Shown here piece by piece: positions 13,431 through 26,161 of a stretch of 64,000 nucleotides of DNA (its first letter is position 1; each line of letters begins with the position of its first letter). A program made the translations under genes and the position numbers. The stretch comes from Arenimonas sp. (GTDB lineage: Bacteria; Pseudomonadota; Gammaproteobacteria; Xanthomonadales; Xanthomonadaceae), in contig JAPLSJ010000085.1 in NCBI GenBank assembly GCA_026398695.1, positions 43,936 to 107,935 of the forward strand, read 5' to 3'. The notes below the pieces were generated by a model. The model was not told the DNA's origin. It made no database searches and was given only the letters and a program-made list of their open reading frames with translations.

Positions 13431-14284
13431 GCGTAGGTTCCTTTCATGGTGGCGACGAACAGGTCGGCAATGCCGGGGTTTCGCGTTTCGCCGTATTCGG
13501 CCAGCTGGTTGCGCGGCACGCCGTCGAACAGCATCACGGCCTTGCCGAACACCTGGCGCTCGTCGATCGGCTTCAGGGCGCGGGCGGCGTCGGCCTTGTC
13601 GGCCGGCACCATCACCTCGGTGAAGCGTTCGCCCACTTCGTCCATCGTCGCCGACAGCACGATCCTGCCGTCGCGGATGAACATCAGGTCGGTGAGGATG
13701 TGTTCGATCTCCTCGACCTGGTGGGTGGTGATGACGATGGTTTTCTGTTCGTCGAAATAATCTTCCAGCAGGTTCTGGTAGAACTGCTTGCGGTACAGGA
13801 TGTCCAGGCCCAGCGTGGGCTCGTCGAGCACCAGCAGCTTGGCGTCGATGGCCATCACCAGCGCCAGGTGCAGCTGCACGATCATGCCCTTGGACATTTC
13901 CTTGACGCGCATGTTCGGGCTGAGCTTGGTGTGGGCGATGTAGGCCTCGGCCTTCTTGCGGTCGAAGCGCGGGTGCACGCCGGCCACGAAGTCCACCGCG
14001 TCCTTCACCTTCAGCCAGCGCGGCAGCACGGCCACGTCGGCGATGAAGCACACGTCCTGCATCAGTTCGTCGCGCTCGGTGCGCGGGTTCTTGCCCAGCA
14101 CCTTGAGCTCGCCCTCGAAGGGCACCAGGACCAGCGCCGCCTTGAGGGTGGTGGTCTTGCCCGAGCCGTTCGGGCCGATCAGGCCGACGATGCGGCCGGC
14201 GGGGATGTCGAAGGTGACGTTGTCGACGGCGGGCTTCTTGCCGTAGCTCTTGCTGAGGTTGCGGGCGGAGATGACGGCGCTCAT
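13427..14284 (-). CDS. ABC transporter ATP-binding protein
   Basis: The 285-residue nucleotide-binding subunit has Walker A GPNGSGKTTTLK near residue 40. The signature region is degenerate (VKEMSKGMIVQLHLAL instead of LSGGQ), Walker B is KLLVLDEPTLGLD, and the H-loop is TTHQVEEIE. The substitution of LSGGQ by MSKGM is common in the YtrB branch. It overlaps both the GntR gene and the permease gene by ATGA, so the three are co-translated. Confidence 0.92.
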   Translation of the reverse strand: MSAVISARNLSKSYGKKPAVDNVTFDIPAGRIVGLIGPNGSGKTTTLKAALVLVPFEGELKVLGKNPRTERDELMQDVCFIADVAVLPRWLKVKDAVDFVAGVHPRFDRKKAEAYIAHTKLSPNMRVKEMSKGMIVQLHLALVMAIDAKLLVLDEPTLGLDILYRKQFYQNLLEDYFDEQKTIVITTHQVEEIEHILTDLMFIRDGRIVLSATMDEVGERFTEVMVPADKADAARALKPIDERQVFGKAVMLFDGVPRNQLAEYGETRNPGIADLFVATMKGTYA

Positions 14285-14649
14285 TTGCTGGTCTCCTTGT
14301 CGGCGCTGCGCATCAGCTTTTCGAAATCCAGGCCCAGGCGCTGGATGCGCTCGATCACCAGCGGCCATTCATCCTTCAGGAAGCGGTCGCGTTCGGATGC
14401 CAGCAGCTTTTCGCGGGCCCCATCGGTCACGTACATGCCAAGTCCCCTTCTTTTTTCAACGAGTTCTTCGTCGGCCAGCTCCTGGTAGGCGCGGGAGACG
14501 GTAATTGGGTTGAGCTGGTATTCGGCGGCGATCTGGCGCACCGAGGGCAGGGATTCGCCCGGCTTGAGGTCGCCGTCGAGCATCATCGCCACCACTTTGT
14601 CCTTGAGCTGCCGGTAGATCGGCGCGCTGTCATTCCATGCGATGGTCAT
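14281..14649 (-). CDS. GntR-family regulator, YtrA subfamily
   Basis: This 122-residue protein has a winged helix-turn-helix (residues about 10-75: PIYRQLKDKVVAMML then LPSVRQIAAEYQLNPITVSR). The C-terminal tail is only about 45 residues, too short for a FadR/HutC ligand domain, which defines the YtrA subfamily. Members usually repress their own ABC-transporter operon. A TGTAG-N12-CTACA inverted repeat over the operon promoter is a natural operator. It overlaps the ATPase gene by 4 bases. Confidence 0.9.
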   Translation of the reverse strand: MTIAWNDSAPIYRQLKDKVVAMMLDGDLKPGESLPSVRQIAAEYQLNPITVSRAYQELADEELVEKRRGLGMYVTDGAREKLLASERDRFLKDEWPLVIERIQRLGLDFEKLMRSADKETSK

Positions 14650-14650
14650 C

Positions 14651-14911
14651 TCAGGACTCCTGGCGCGGCAGCAGGGCCGCGAACGAAACGTAGGGCATGG
14701 CCAGGTGGCGCCTCAGCGCGCCGCGGCGGCCGGGAGCGGGGTTGGCCTCGCCGGCGGCCAGCGCCGGGTCGGCGTCGGCCTGGGCCAGCGCCGGGGTGGC
14801 GACCTGGCCGGAGGCGTAGTCGCTGGGCGCCTCGCCCAGGCTGAACCCGACCACCACGAAGCTGAGCGCCGCGGCCAGTCCGATCAGGTTGGTTTTCAAT
14901 TTGGCGTACAT
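14651..14911 (-). CDS. Small exported or membrane-anchored protein, first gene of the GntR-ABC operon
   Basis: The 86-residue product has an N-terminal hydrophobic stretch, LIGLAAALSFVVVGFSLG, that could be a signal peptide or a single membrane anchor. An Ala/Pro/Asp-rich low-complexity part follows, with a basic arginine patch (PGRRGALRRHL). I recognise no family. It ends one base before the GntR start. A GGGAGG ribosome site lies a few bases before the ATG. Position suggests a role with the ABC transporter. Confidence 0.6.
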   Translation of the reverse strand: MYAKLKTNLIGLAAALSFVVVGFSLGEAPSDYASGQVATPALAQADADPALAAGEANPAPGRRGALRRHLAMPYVSFAALLPRQES

Positions 14912-14947
14912 GTCGCCTCCCGTCTTGGTGAAGTATTGGATAGGTGT

Positions 14948-14983
14948 TGTAGGTAACTATAACACTACAAAAAGACCTGTCAA
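14948..14983 (-). promoter_or_regulatory. Promoter and likely GntR operator of the ABC-transporter operon
   Basis: On the minus strand TTGACA (14983-14978) and TATAGT (14961-14956) are separated by 16 bases, one of the best sigma-70 promoters in the window. A 22-bp imperfect inverted repeat, TGTAG-N12-CTACA (14969-14948), covers the -10 element, so a bound regulator would block RNA polymerase. Autorepression by the downstream YtrA-type regulator is inferred. Confidence 0.7.
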
Positions 14984-15054
14984 CACCCCGTGCACACTTT
15001 TGGGACCAAACTGATGGCATAGACCCGGCACTGGGCCGGCGGAGGGTGTTTCCA

Positions 15055-15630
15055 ATGAAAACGTGGGCAACCGTTGCACTGGCCGGCCTGTTGGCCGCCG
15101 CCCCGGCGCTGGCCGGCGAGACCCTGCTGGACCGCGACTATCGCCAGCTGGCGGGAAAGAACACGGTGAACCTGCAGGACACCTACGGCGGCCAGGTGCT
15201 GCTGGTGGTGAACACGGCCAGCAAGTGCGGGTTCACCCCGCAGTACGAAGGCCTCGAGGCCATGCACGCCAAGTACAAGGCGCAGGGTTTCGCGGTGCTG
15301 GGCTTCCCGTCGAATGATTTCATGGGCCAGGAGCCGGGCAGCGAGGAAGAGATCCAGGAGTTCTGCACGCTCACCTACGGCGTGAAGTTCCCGATGTTCG
15401 AGAAGGTGCAGGTGCGCGGCGATTCGCCCACGCCGCTGTATGCCGACATGATCAAGGCCACCGGCGAAGCGCCGGGCTGGAACTTCCACAAGTACCTGAT
15501 CGACCGCAGCGGCAAGGTGATCGCCAGCTTCGGCAGCCGCACCACGCCGGACGATCCCAAGCTGGTGGCGGCCATCGAGAAGGCGCTTGCCGCGCCGATG
15601 CCGGCCAAGCCGGCTGCGAAGAAAGACTGA
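15055..15630 (+). CDS. Glutathione peroxidase family protein with signal peptide
   Basis: This thiol peroxidase reduces hydroperoxides. From the ATG at MKTWATVALAG the product has 191 residues with a clear signal peptide (cut after about ALA20), so it is periplasmic; most bacterial homologues (BtuE) are cytoplasmic. The catalytic tetrad is intact: C58 in NTASKCGFTPQY, Q92 in FPSNDFMGQEPG, and W142/N143 in GWNFHKYL. It uses cysteine rather than selenocysteine. A second cysteine, C104, could serve as the resolving residue. An upstream in-frame ATG adds three residues; the one chosen gives a normal signal peptide. Convergent with the NTF2-like gene. Confidence 0.9.
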   Translation: MKTWATVALAGLLAAAPALAGETLLDRDYRQLAGKNTVNLQDTYGGQVLLVVNTASKCGFTPQYEGLEAMHAKYKAQGFAVLGFPSNDFMGQEPGSEEEIQEFCTLTYGVKFPMFEKVQVRGDSPTPLYADMIKATGEAPGWNFHKYLIDRSGKVIASFGSRTTPDDPKLVAAIEKALAAPMPAKPAAKKD

Positions 15631-15638
15631 AGGGTCGG

Positions 15639-15659
15639 GCGCCGGCCTAGAGCCGGCGC
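15639..15659. terminator. Hairpin between convergent genes, possible bidirectional terminator
   Basis: GCGCCGGC and GCCGGCGC form an 8-bp stem around a 5-base loop. The loop contains the TAG stop of the NTF2-like gene on the minus strand. There is no U-tract, so termination is only possible, not certain. Confidence 0.4.
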
Positions 15660-16147
15660 TTGATCGCCGCGATTGCCGAGCCCAGCAGCGGAATGTGCTG
15701 GAAAATGCCGTCCGCGGCGTTCCAGTAGTCCTGGTGGTAGACCACGCGCCCCTGCGCATCGAAGCGCAGGTGGCTCATGCCCACCGTCCAGGTGTCGACG
15801 CCGCGGCGCAGCCGCTTGAAGCGGATCATCATCGACCAGCGCACCGGGTGCTCGCCGTGGGCGGTGCGCGTGGTTTCGTGGATTTCCACGCGGCAGTCCT
15901 CGACGGCGTCGGCGCTGTCCTTGAGGTAGTGGCCAAGGTCTCCAAGCCCGCGCACGGCCTTGAGCGTGTCGTTGAAATAGACGTCGTCGGCGTAGGTTTC
16001 CGCCAGCAGCGTCTGCACGCGGTCGGGCGCGAAGCTGGAGAAGAACGACGCGAAGCGCGCGAGGGCCTGCGCCTCGGCGTCGCTCCCCGCGGTGGGCGGG
16101 GCGGGGTGGCGGGCGCGGATCCGGTCGAGTTCTTGAAGGGTTTCCAT
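15647..16147 (-). CDS. NTF2/SnoaL-like domain protein
   Basis: The 166-residue cone-fold protein shows the pattern of a SnoaL-like nuclear-transport-factor-2 domain: ARFASFFSSFAPDRVQTLLAETYADDVYFND, then a KAVRGLGDLGHYLKDS helix, then beta strands ending in RFDAQGRVVYHQDYWNAADG. There is no signal peptide. The family includes isomerases and non-catalytic binding proteins; the role here is unknown. The start METLQELDRI gives the compact domain; a longer frame upstream has no supporting signal. Divergent from the FKBP gene across a 199-base spacer. Confidence 0.75.
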   Translation of the reverse strand: METLQELDRIRARHPAPPTAGSDAEAQALARFASFFSSFAPDRVQTLLAETYADDVYFNDTLKAVRGLGDLGHYLKDSADAVEDCRVEIHETTRTAHGEHPVRWSMMIRFKRLRRGVDTWTVGMSHLRFDAQGRVVYHQDYWNAADGIFQHIPLLGSAIAAIKRRL

Positions 16148-16346
16148 GGGCTGATTCCAGCGTGCCGGGCGTGAGGAGAGCATGACCGGGCAGGCTCCGC
16201 GCGGGAAGCGCAGGCCCCGGGGACGCCGAGGCCGGCCGGCCGTTTCCTGAACCCCGGCGCTCAACGTCATTGCCGAAGCGGCTGCGGCCCGCGACAATAG
16301 GCGGTGACGTGCCGGTCCGGCCCGCCCCTTCAGGAGTCCCTTCGCA

Positions 16347-17123
16347 ATGAATTCCGCCCTGCGTTTCGCCGCGCCGCTGGTCCTCGCCAGCCTGGTGCTC
16401 TCGCTCAGTGCCTGCAAGCCCGAGAACAAGGAAGACACCGCCAAGACCGAGGCCGACGCGCCTGCCGCCACCGGCGAAGACGCGCCGATCATCCCGGGCA
16501 TCGCGGGCCTCGAGACCGAGAAGAAGCAGGTCAGCTACATGATCGGCCAGGACATGGGCAAGTCGCTCTCGGTCATCAAGGACGAGCTCGACCTGGAAGT
16601 CCTCACCCAGGCCATCGCCGACCAGTTCGCCGGCAAGGACTCCAAGCTGACCGCCGAACAGGCGCTCAAGGTGCAGGAAACCTTCACCGCCAAGCTGCAG
16701 GCCAAGCAGGCCGCCGAGGCCGAGGCCAAGGCTGCCAAGGGCAAGGAAGAAGGCGCTGCGTTCCTGGCCGCCAACAAGGCCAAGCCGGGCGTGAAGGTCA
16801 CTGAAAGCGGCCTGCAGTACTCGATCGTGCGTGCCGGCAACGGCCCGATGCCGACGGCCACCGACGTGGTGCGCGTGCACTACAAGGGCACCCTGCTCGA
16901 CGGCACCGTGTTCGACAGCTCGTACGATCGCGGCCAGCCGGCCGAGTTCGGCCTGGCCCAGGTCATCCCGGGCTGGTCGGAAGGTGTCGCCCTGATGCCG
17001 GTCGGCAGCAAGTACACCTTCTGGATCCCGTCCGAGCTGGGCTACGGCGAAGCCGGCGGTGGTCCGATCCCGCCCAACGCCATGCTCACGTTCGAAGTCG
17101 AGCTGATGGAAATCGTCAAGTAA
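16347..17123 (+). CDS. FKBP-type peptidyl-prolyl isomerase lipoprotein (FkpA/Mip-like)
   Basis: This prolyl isomerase and chaperone acts in the periplasm. The 258 residues comprise a lipoprotein signal with lipobox LSAC (C23), a helical N-terminal dimerisation domain (about 50-150, with QVSYMIGQDMGKSL and an Ala/Lys/Glu-rich long helix), and the FKBP domain (about 155-258) with VHYKGTLLDGTVFDSSYDRG and IPPNAMLTFEVELM. This is the Mip/FkpA arrangement, membrane-attached here. It is probably transcribed alone; 90 bases separate it from ugd. Confidence 0.92.
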   Translation: MNSALRFAAPLVLASLVLSLSACKPENKEDTAKTEADAPAATGEDAPIIPGIAGLETEKKQVSYMIGQDMGKSLSVIKDELDLEVLTQAIADQFAGKDSKLTAEQALKVQETFTAKLQAKQAAEAEAKAAKGKEEGAAFLAANKAKPGVKVTESGLQYSIVRAGNGPMPTATDVVRVHYKGTLLDGTVFDSSYDRGQPAEFGLAQVIPGWSEGVALMPVGSKYTFWIPSELGYGEAGGGPIPPNAMLTFEVELMEIVK

Positions 17124-17213
17124 GACCCGCGCGGGCGACCGGCACGGCCGGTCGCCCGACGCCCGTCACCCAGGCGGGCAAGGCCCCGCCGGTCCACGGC
17201 ACGGAGGCACATC

Positions 17214-18566
17214 ATGCGCGTCACGGTATTCGGCACCGGCTATGTCGGCCTGGTCACGGGCACCTGCCTGGCCGAGGTTGGCCACCAGGTGGTTTGCGTG
17301 GACATCGACCGCGCGAAGGTCGAAGGCCTGCGCCAGGGCATCATCCCGATCTACGAACCAGGCCTGGAAGACATGGTGCTGGCCAACCATGCGTCCGGGC
17401 GCCTGGATTTCAGCGTCAACGCCGCCGCGTCGATCGACCACGGCGAGATCCTCTTCATCGCCGTGGGCACGCCGCCCGACGAGGACGGCAGCGCCGACCT
17501 GCAGTACGTGCTGGCCGTGGCCCGCAGCATCGGTGAGTCGCTGTCGCGGCCGGCGGTGGTGGTGAACAAGTCCACGGTGCCGGTCGGCACGGCCGACAAG
17601 GTGCGGGCGGAAATCGCCGCGCAGCTGGCCAGGCGGGGCATGGACATCGCCTTCGACGTGGTTTCCAACCCCGAATTCCTGAAGGAGGGCGCGGCGGTCA
17701 ACGACTGCATGCGCCCCGACCGCATCGTGCTGGGCTCGCGCAGCGCCCACGCGGTGGAGCAGATGAAGCGCCTGTACGCGCCGTTCAACCGCAACCACGA
17801 GCGCATCGTGGTGATGGACGAGCGCTCGGCCGAGCTCACCAAGTACGCCGCCAACGCCATGCTGGCGACCAAGATCAGCTTCATGAACGAGATGGCGAAC
17901 ATCGCCGAGCGCGTCGGTGCCGACATCGAGATGGTCCGCCACGGCATCGGTTCGGACCCGCGCATCGGCTACAGCTTCATCTACCCCGGCGCCGGCTACG
18001 GCGGCTCGTGCTTCCCCAAGGACGTGCAGGCGCTGGGCCGCATCGCGCGCCAGGCCGGCTACACCGCCGGGCTGCTGGAGGCGGTGGAAGCCGTGAACCA
18101 CGCGCAGAAGGGCAAGCTGTTCGAGCTGGCCTCGCGCCATTTCGGCGGCCAGCTGGCCGGCCGCACCTTCGCGGTCTGGGGCCTGTCGTTCAAGCCCAAC
18201 ACCGACGACATGCGCGAGGCTTCCAGCCGGGCGCTGCTTGAGCAGCTGTGGCAGGCGGGCGCCCGCGTGCGTGCGCACGACCCCGAAGCCATGGAGGAAG
18301 CGGCGCGCATCTTCGGCGCGCGCGACGACCTGGTGCTGTGCGCCACGCCGGACGAGGCGCTGAAGGAAGCGGACGCGCTGTTCGTGGTGACCGAATGGAA
18401 GGCGTTCTGGAGCCCGGATTTCGCGGCGCTGGCCGCGCGCCTGGGTTCGCGCGTGGTGTTCGACGGCCGCAACATCTACGAGCCGGCCCAGGTCGAGGCC
18501 GCGGGGCTGGCCTACTACGGCATCGGCCGCGGGCGCAGCCTGGCCGGGGCGACCCATGGGCAGTGA
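17214..18566 (+). CDS. ugd: UDP-glucose 6-dehydrogenase
   Basis: The enzyme oxidises UDP-glucose to UDP-glucuronate for capsule, exopolysaccharide or LPS sugars, using 2 NAD+. The 450 residues include the N-terminal NAD motif [18 protein letters not shown], the central [18 protein letters not shown] region with its active lysine, and the catalytic cysteine C266 in [30 protein letters not shown] lies in the C-terminal UDP-binding domain. A GGAGG site precedes the ATG. Its end overlaps the slyX start by 11 bases. Confidence 0.96.
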   Translation: MRVTVFGTGYVGLVTGTCLAEVGHQVVCVDIDRAKVEGLRQGIIPIYEPGLEDMVLANHASGRLDFSVNAAASIDHGEILFIAVGTPPDEDGSADLQYVLAVARSIGESLSRPAVVVNKSTVPVGTADKVRAEIAAQLARRGMDIAFDVVSNPEFLKEGAAVNDCMRPDRIVLGSRSAHAVEQMKRLYAPFNRNHERIVVMDERSAELTKYAANAMLATKISFMNEMANIAERVGADIEMVRHGIGSDPRIGYSFIYPGAGYGGSCFPKDVQALGRIARQAGYTAGLLEAVEAVNHAQKGKLFELASRHFGGQLAGRTFAVWGLSFKPNTDDMREASSRALLEQLWQAGARVRAHDPEAMEEAARIFGARDDLVLCATPDEALKEADALFVVTEWKAFWSPDFAALAARLGSRVVFDGRNIYEPAQVEAAGLAYYGIGRGRSLAGATHGQ

Positions 18567-18786
18567 CGCCGACGAGCTGCTGCTGAGCTACGGCCAGCGG
18601 CTTGCCGAGCTTGAAACCCGGCTGGCCTTCCAGGAACACGCGCTGATGGAACTCAGCGACGCCTTGGCCGCGGCCCGCATGGAGACCGCGCGCAGCGACG
18701 AGCGCCTGCAGCGTGCCCTGGCCGACCTCAAGCACTCCGTGCAATACGCGGACCCCGGCAGCGAACCGCCGCCGCCGCACTACTGA
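18556..18786 (+). CDS. slyX: SlyX family protein
   Basis: This 76-residue coiled-coil protein has heptad-like repeats ([23 protein letters not shown]) and the characteristic proline-rich end PPPPHY shared by SlyX proteins. In other gammaproteobacteria slyX sits near fkpA/slyD, and an FKBP gene lies two genes upstream here. The function of SlyX is not established. It overlaps ugd by 11 bases, so it is probably co-translated. Confidence 0.85.
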   Translation: MGSDADELLLSYGQRLAELETRLAFQEHALMELSDALAAARMETARSDERLQRALADLKHSVQYADPGSEPPPPHY

Positions 18787-18800
18787 TCGAAGGCGACACC

Positions 18801-19607
18801 ATGAGCAATTCACTGCGCGAGAAGCTGCTGGGCCTGGGCTTCACCGCGCCTGCGCCCGAACCCAAGCCCGAGCGCAAGCCCGACGCCGGCCCGCGTCCGG
18901 ACCGTCGCCCCGGCGGCGACTCGCGGCCGGGCGGCAAGTCCGGTGAGCCGCGGCGCGACGGCCGTCCTTCGGGCGCCGGCAAGCCTGGCGAGCCGCGCCG
19001 CGATGGCCGACCCGCGGGTGCCGGCAAGCCCGGCGAACCGCGCCGCGATGGTCGCCCCGCAGGTGCCGGCAAGCCCGGTGAGCCGCGCCGCGATGGCCGC
19101 CCCGCAGGCGCCGGCAAGCCCGGCGAACCGCGCCGCGATGGCCGTCCTGCGGGCGCGCGCCCGGCCAAGCCGCGCAGCCAGGAAGAAATGGACCTGGCCA
19201 AGGCCTACGCCATCCGCGCCCAGCGCGAGAAGGAAGAGCGCATCGAGGCCGAACGCATCAAGCAGGAAGAGGCGAAGCTTCGCCGCGAAGCCAAGGCCAA
19301 GGTCGCCGAACTGGTGAAGGACAAGTCGCTCAACGACAAGGACGCCGAGATCGCGCGGCACTTCCCGTACGGCGGCAAGATCAAGCGCATCCACGTCACG
19401 CCCGACCAGCTCAAGGCCCTCAACGCCGGTGAACTGGGCGTGGTGCAGCTCGATGGCCGCTACCTGCTGGTGACGGTGGCGCTGCTGGAAGAAGCCGGAG
19501 CCCTGTTCCCGCCGGCCGTCGCGCTGCGCGTCGACCCGAACGCTCCGATCGGCGAAGACCCCTACGCCGACCCCGCCTACCAGGTCCCCGACGACCTCGT
19601 CTGGTAG
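18801..19607 (+). CDS. DUF2058 (YaiL-like) protein with an inserted basic tandem-repeat segment
   Basis: The 268-residue nucleoid- or RNA-associated type protein begins MSNSLREKLLGLGF, typical of DUF2058. The family core resumes at about residue 125 (QEEMDLAKAYAIRAQREKEE) and ends with PDDLVW. Between them is a Pro/Gly/Arg-rich low-complexity stretch with five 15-residue units GKPGEPRRDGRPAGA (residues 45-119). Usual family members are about 180 residues, so the insertion explains the extra length. Its TAG stop lies in the first bases of the 35-bp inverted repeat. Confidence 0.85.
   Translation: MSNSLREKLLGLGFTAPAPEPKPERKPDAGPRPDRRPGGDSRPGGKSGEPRRDGRPSGAGKPGEPRRDGRPAGAGKPGEPRRDGRPAGAGKPGEPRRDGRPAGAGKPGEPRRDGRPAGARPAKPRSQEEMDLAKAYAIRAQREKEERIEAERIKQEEAKLRREAKAKVAELVKDKSLNDKDAEIARHFPYGGKIKRIHVTPDQLKALNAGELGVVQLDGRYLLVTVALLEEAGALFPPAVALRVDPNAPIGEDPYADPAYQVPDDLVW
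18933..19157 (+). repeat. In-frame 45-bp tandem repeat, five units
   Basis: Five near-identical 45-base units encode GKPGEPRRDGRPAGA, the first with two substitutions (GKSGEPRRDGRPSGA). The unit length is a multiple of three, so copy-number change by slippage would keep the reading frame. Confidence 0.9.
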
Positions 19608-19703
19608 AGAAAAACCGGGGTCAGAGCCCGATTTCCGAACGCGGCACTTTCAGCAGATCGCGATATCCGGTTTCGGAAATCGGGCTCTGACCCCGGTTTT
19701 TCT

Positions 19704-19706
<3 letters not shown>
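19605..19706. repeat. 35-bp perfect inverted repeat holding the stop codons of both convergent genes
   Basis: The arms 19605-19639 and 19672-19706 are exact reverse complements (starting TAGAGAAAAACCGGGGTCAG), separated by a 32-base centre. The first three bases of the left arm are the TAG of the DUF2058 gene; the last three of the right arm are the TAG of metH. The A-rich outer end gives a U-run on either strand (GGTTTTTCTC), so it can act as a bidirectional terminator. The GGGGTCAGAGCCCG core resembles palindromes I associate with IS200-like/RAYT transposase regions in gammaproteobacteria; that link is from memory. Confidence 0.85.
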
Positions 19707-23458
<3,752 letters not shown>

Positions 23459-23462
<4 letters not shown>

Positions 23463-24388
23463 GGTTTGCGTGCCAGCAGGGTCAGTACTTCAAAGTGGGG
23501 CGGGCGCTTTTCGCGCGTCACCGATTCGCACACGGTCACTTCCAGGCCGGCCTTGTCGGCGTAGCGGCGCAGGTCCTTGGCGGTGAAGCCCAGGTTGACG
23601 TGGCCGTAGGGCGTCACTGCGGCCTGGTGCTCGTGCTTGCCCAGGCACGTGGCCACCAGGCGGCCGCCGCGGCGCAGCACGCGTCCGGCTTCGACGATGG
23701 CCTGGCCGGGCTTGGCCGCGTACGTGAGCGCGTGCATCAGCAGCACCAGGTCGAAGCTGTTGGCTTCGAAGGGCAGGGCCTGCATGTCGCCTTCGAGCAC
23801 TTCGACGTGGCGGTATTTCTTCAGGCGGTCGCGGGCGGCGCCGACCACGCGGGCGCTGGAGTCCACGCAGACGTAGCGGCGCGCGTGCGGGGCCAGCAGT
23901 TCGGCCAGCACGCCGTCGCCCGAGGCCACGTCCAGCACGTCGCCGGGCTCGAGCAGGGGCAGGGTGGAGCGGGCGAGGGCTTCCCAGGTGCGGCCCGGCG
24001 AATAGTGCCGCTCCATGTCGCCGGCCACCGAATCGGCCCAGTTCTGGTCGCTGGCGCGGGTGGCGAGGATGGCGGGCAGGCGCTCGGCGTCCTGGCGCAG
24101 CAGGGGGTCGTCGGTGCTGTCGCGCAGGGTTTCCCACAGCCGGCCTTCGGCGGGGTCGAGCGATTCGGCGTTGAAGCGGTAGTAGGCCGACACGCCGGCG
24201 CGGCGGTCGCGCACCAGGTCGGCTTCCTTGAGCTTGGCCAGGTGGGTGGACACGCGCGGCTGGGCCAGGCGGGTGATGCCCGACAGCTCGGCCACGGTGA
24301 GCTCTTCACGCTCGAGCAGGGCCAGCAGGCGGACCCGGGTCGGGTCGGCCAGGACCTTGAGGCAGGCCGACCAGGCGTCCAGATCCAT
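23459..24388 (-). CDS. ArsR-type regulator fused to a SAM-methyltransferase domain (SahR-like)
   Basis: Residues 1 to about 95 are an ArsR winged helix ([24 protein letters not shown], then [17 protein letters not shown]). Residues about 140-309 are a class I methyltransferase fold with SAM motif [14 protein letters not shown]. This two-domain form is that of SahR, described in proteobacteria as an S-adenosylhomocysteine-sensing regulator of methionine-cycle genes. Direct coupling to metH by a 4-base overlap supports that. Whether the second domain only senses SAM/SAH or also methylates cannot be told. The metal-binding ArsR cysteine motif is absent. Confidence 0.85.
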
Positions 24389-24392
24389 GCTT

Positions 24393-24418
24393 TATCCTTT
24401 CATCCGGATTCAAAGATA
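24393..24418. promoter_or_regulatory. 26-bp imperfect palindrome just upstream of the SahR-like gene, candidate operator
   Basis: TATCCTTT and AAAGATA flank a perfect ATCCGGAT centre, and both share the same symmetry axis. About 20 of 26 positions are symmetric. It begins 5 bases before the regulator's ATG and lies in the 160-base divergent region facing the acyl-CoA dehydrogenase gene. An autoregulatory site for the SahR-like protein is inferred. Confidence 0.5.
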
Positions 24419-24508
24419 TGCGGAGGTTAGGCCCCGTCGGCAGGGGCGTCAAGGCGCGCCACCCGGGGCTTCACGCGCCGTGGACCTGTGCCCGGCGATG
24501 CGAGCCGC

Positions 24509-24514
24509 TACAAT
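24509..24514 (+). promoter_or_regulatory. -10 element (TACAAT) of the acyl-CoA dehydrogenase gene
   Basis: TACAAT lies 35 bases before the GTG start, with no good -35 match. Transcription would start near 24521. Confidence 0.4.
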
Positions 24515-24548
24515 TGGATACTTCCCCGTATCGAATTGAGGGCTTGCC

Positions 24549-25709
<1,161 letters not shown>

Positions 25710-25732
25710 AACCCGCACCATCGCCCTCCGAG

Positions 25733-25757
25733 AAGCCCCGCCTCTGCGGGGCTTTTT
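25733..25757 (+). terminator. Rho-independent terminator after the acyl-CoA dehydrogenase gene
   Basis: AAGCCCCG and CGGGGCTT form an 8-bp stem around a 6-base loop, followed by TTT. It starts 23 bases after the stop. Confidence 0.85.
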
Positions 25758-25822
25758 CGTTTCCGGGCTAGGAGGCGAATGGCCTCTGGCTGCATTGCGT
25801 CGGCCGACACCACAGCAAGGGC

Positions 25823-25851
25823 TTGACACTAAACTTTACCTAGGTAGAGTT
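25823..25851 (+). promoter_or_regulatory. Promoter and PadR-type operator of the padR-like gene
   Basis: TTGACA (25823-25828) is followed 16 bases later by TAGAGT (25845-25850). The 20-bp near-perfect palindrome AACTTTACCTAGGTAGAGTT (25832-25851) fills the spacer and the -10 element, so the regulator can repress its own transcription. The expected transcript start is within about 2 bases of the ATG at 25859, so the mRNA would be leaderless or nearly so. Confidence 0.65.
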
Positions 25852-25858
25852 ATGGCCA

Positions 25859-26161
25859 ATGACCCGAACCCGCGCGCTCTCGCCCCACGCCCGCATCGTC
25901 CTGGCCGTCCTGCTGGAGGCGGGAGGCGAATGGTCCCACGGGTACGAATTGACCCGAGCCGCCGATGTGAAATCGGGCACGCTCTATCCGCTCCTTATCC
26001 GACTGGAAGGGCAGGGCTACCTTGAAGCGGAATGGCAACCGCCGTCCCAAGGCGGGCGGCCTCCGCGACACGCCTATCGCCTGACCGCGAGCGGCGTGCG
26101 GCTGGCCCGCGCCAACCCGCCCGAAAGCAGCGTTCTCCAGCGCCGGGAGGCCACGTCATGA
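25859..26161 (+). CDS. PadR-family transcriptional regulator
   Basis: The 100-residue winged-helix protein contains GYELTRAADVKSGTLYPLLIRLEGQGYLEAEW and GGRPPRHAYRLTASGVRLA, the two diagnostic PadR segments. The C-terminal dimer helix is very short, as in subfamily-2 members. Its ATG has no ribosome site, consistent with the near-leaderless promoter. It overlaps the membrane-protein gene by ATGA, so the two are coupled; PadR regulators usually repress the membrane gene that follows them. Confidence 0.9.
   Translation: MTRTRALSPHARIVLAVLLEAGGEWSHGYELTRAADVKSGTLYPLLIRLEGQGYLEAEWQPPSQGGRPPRHAYRLTASGVRLARANPPESSVLQRREATS

Noticed and set aside
15055..15630. Selenocysteine glutathione peroxidase
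   Set aside because: The active site codon is a normal Cys codon (TGC) at residue 58.
18933..19157. CRISPR-like spacing of repeats
   Set aside because: The repeats are directly adjacent 45-bp coding units with no spacers; they encode a protein tandem repeat.
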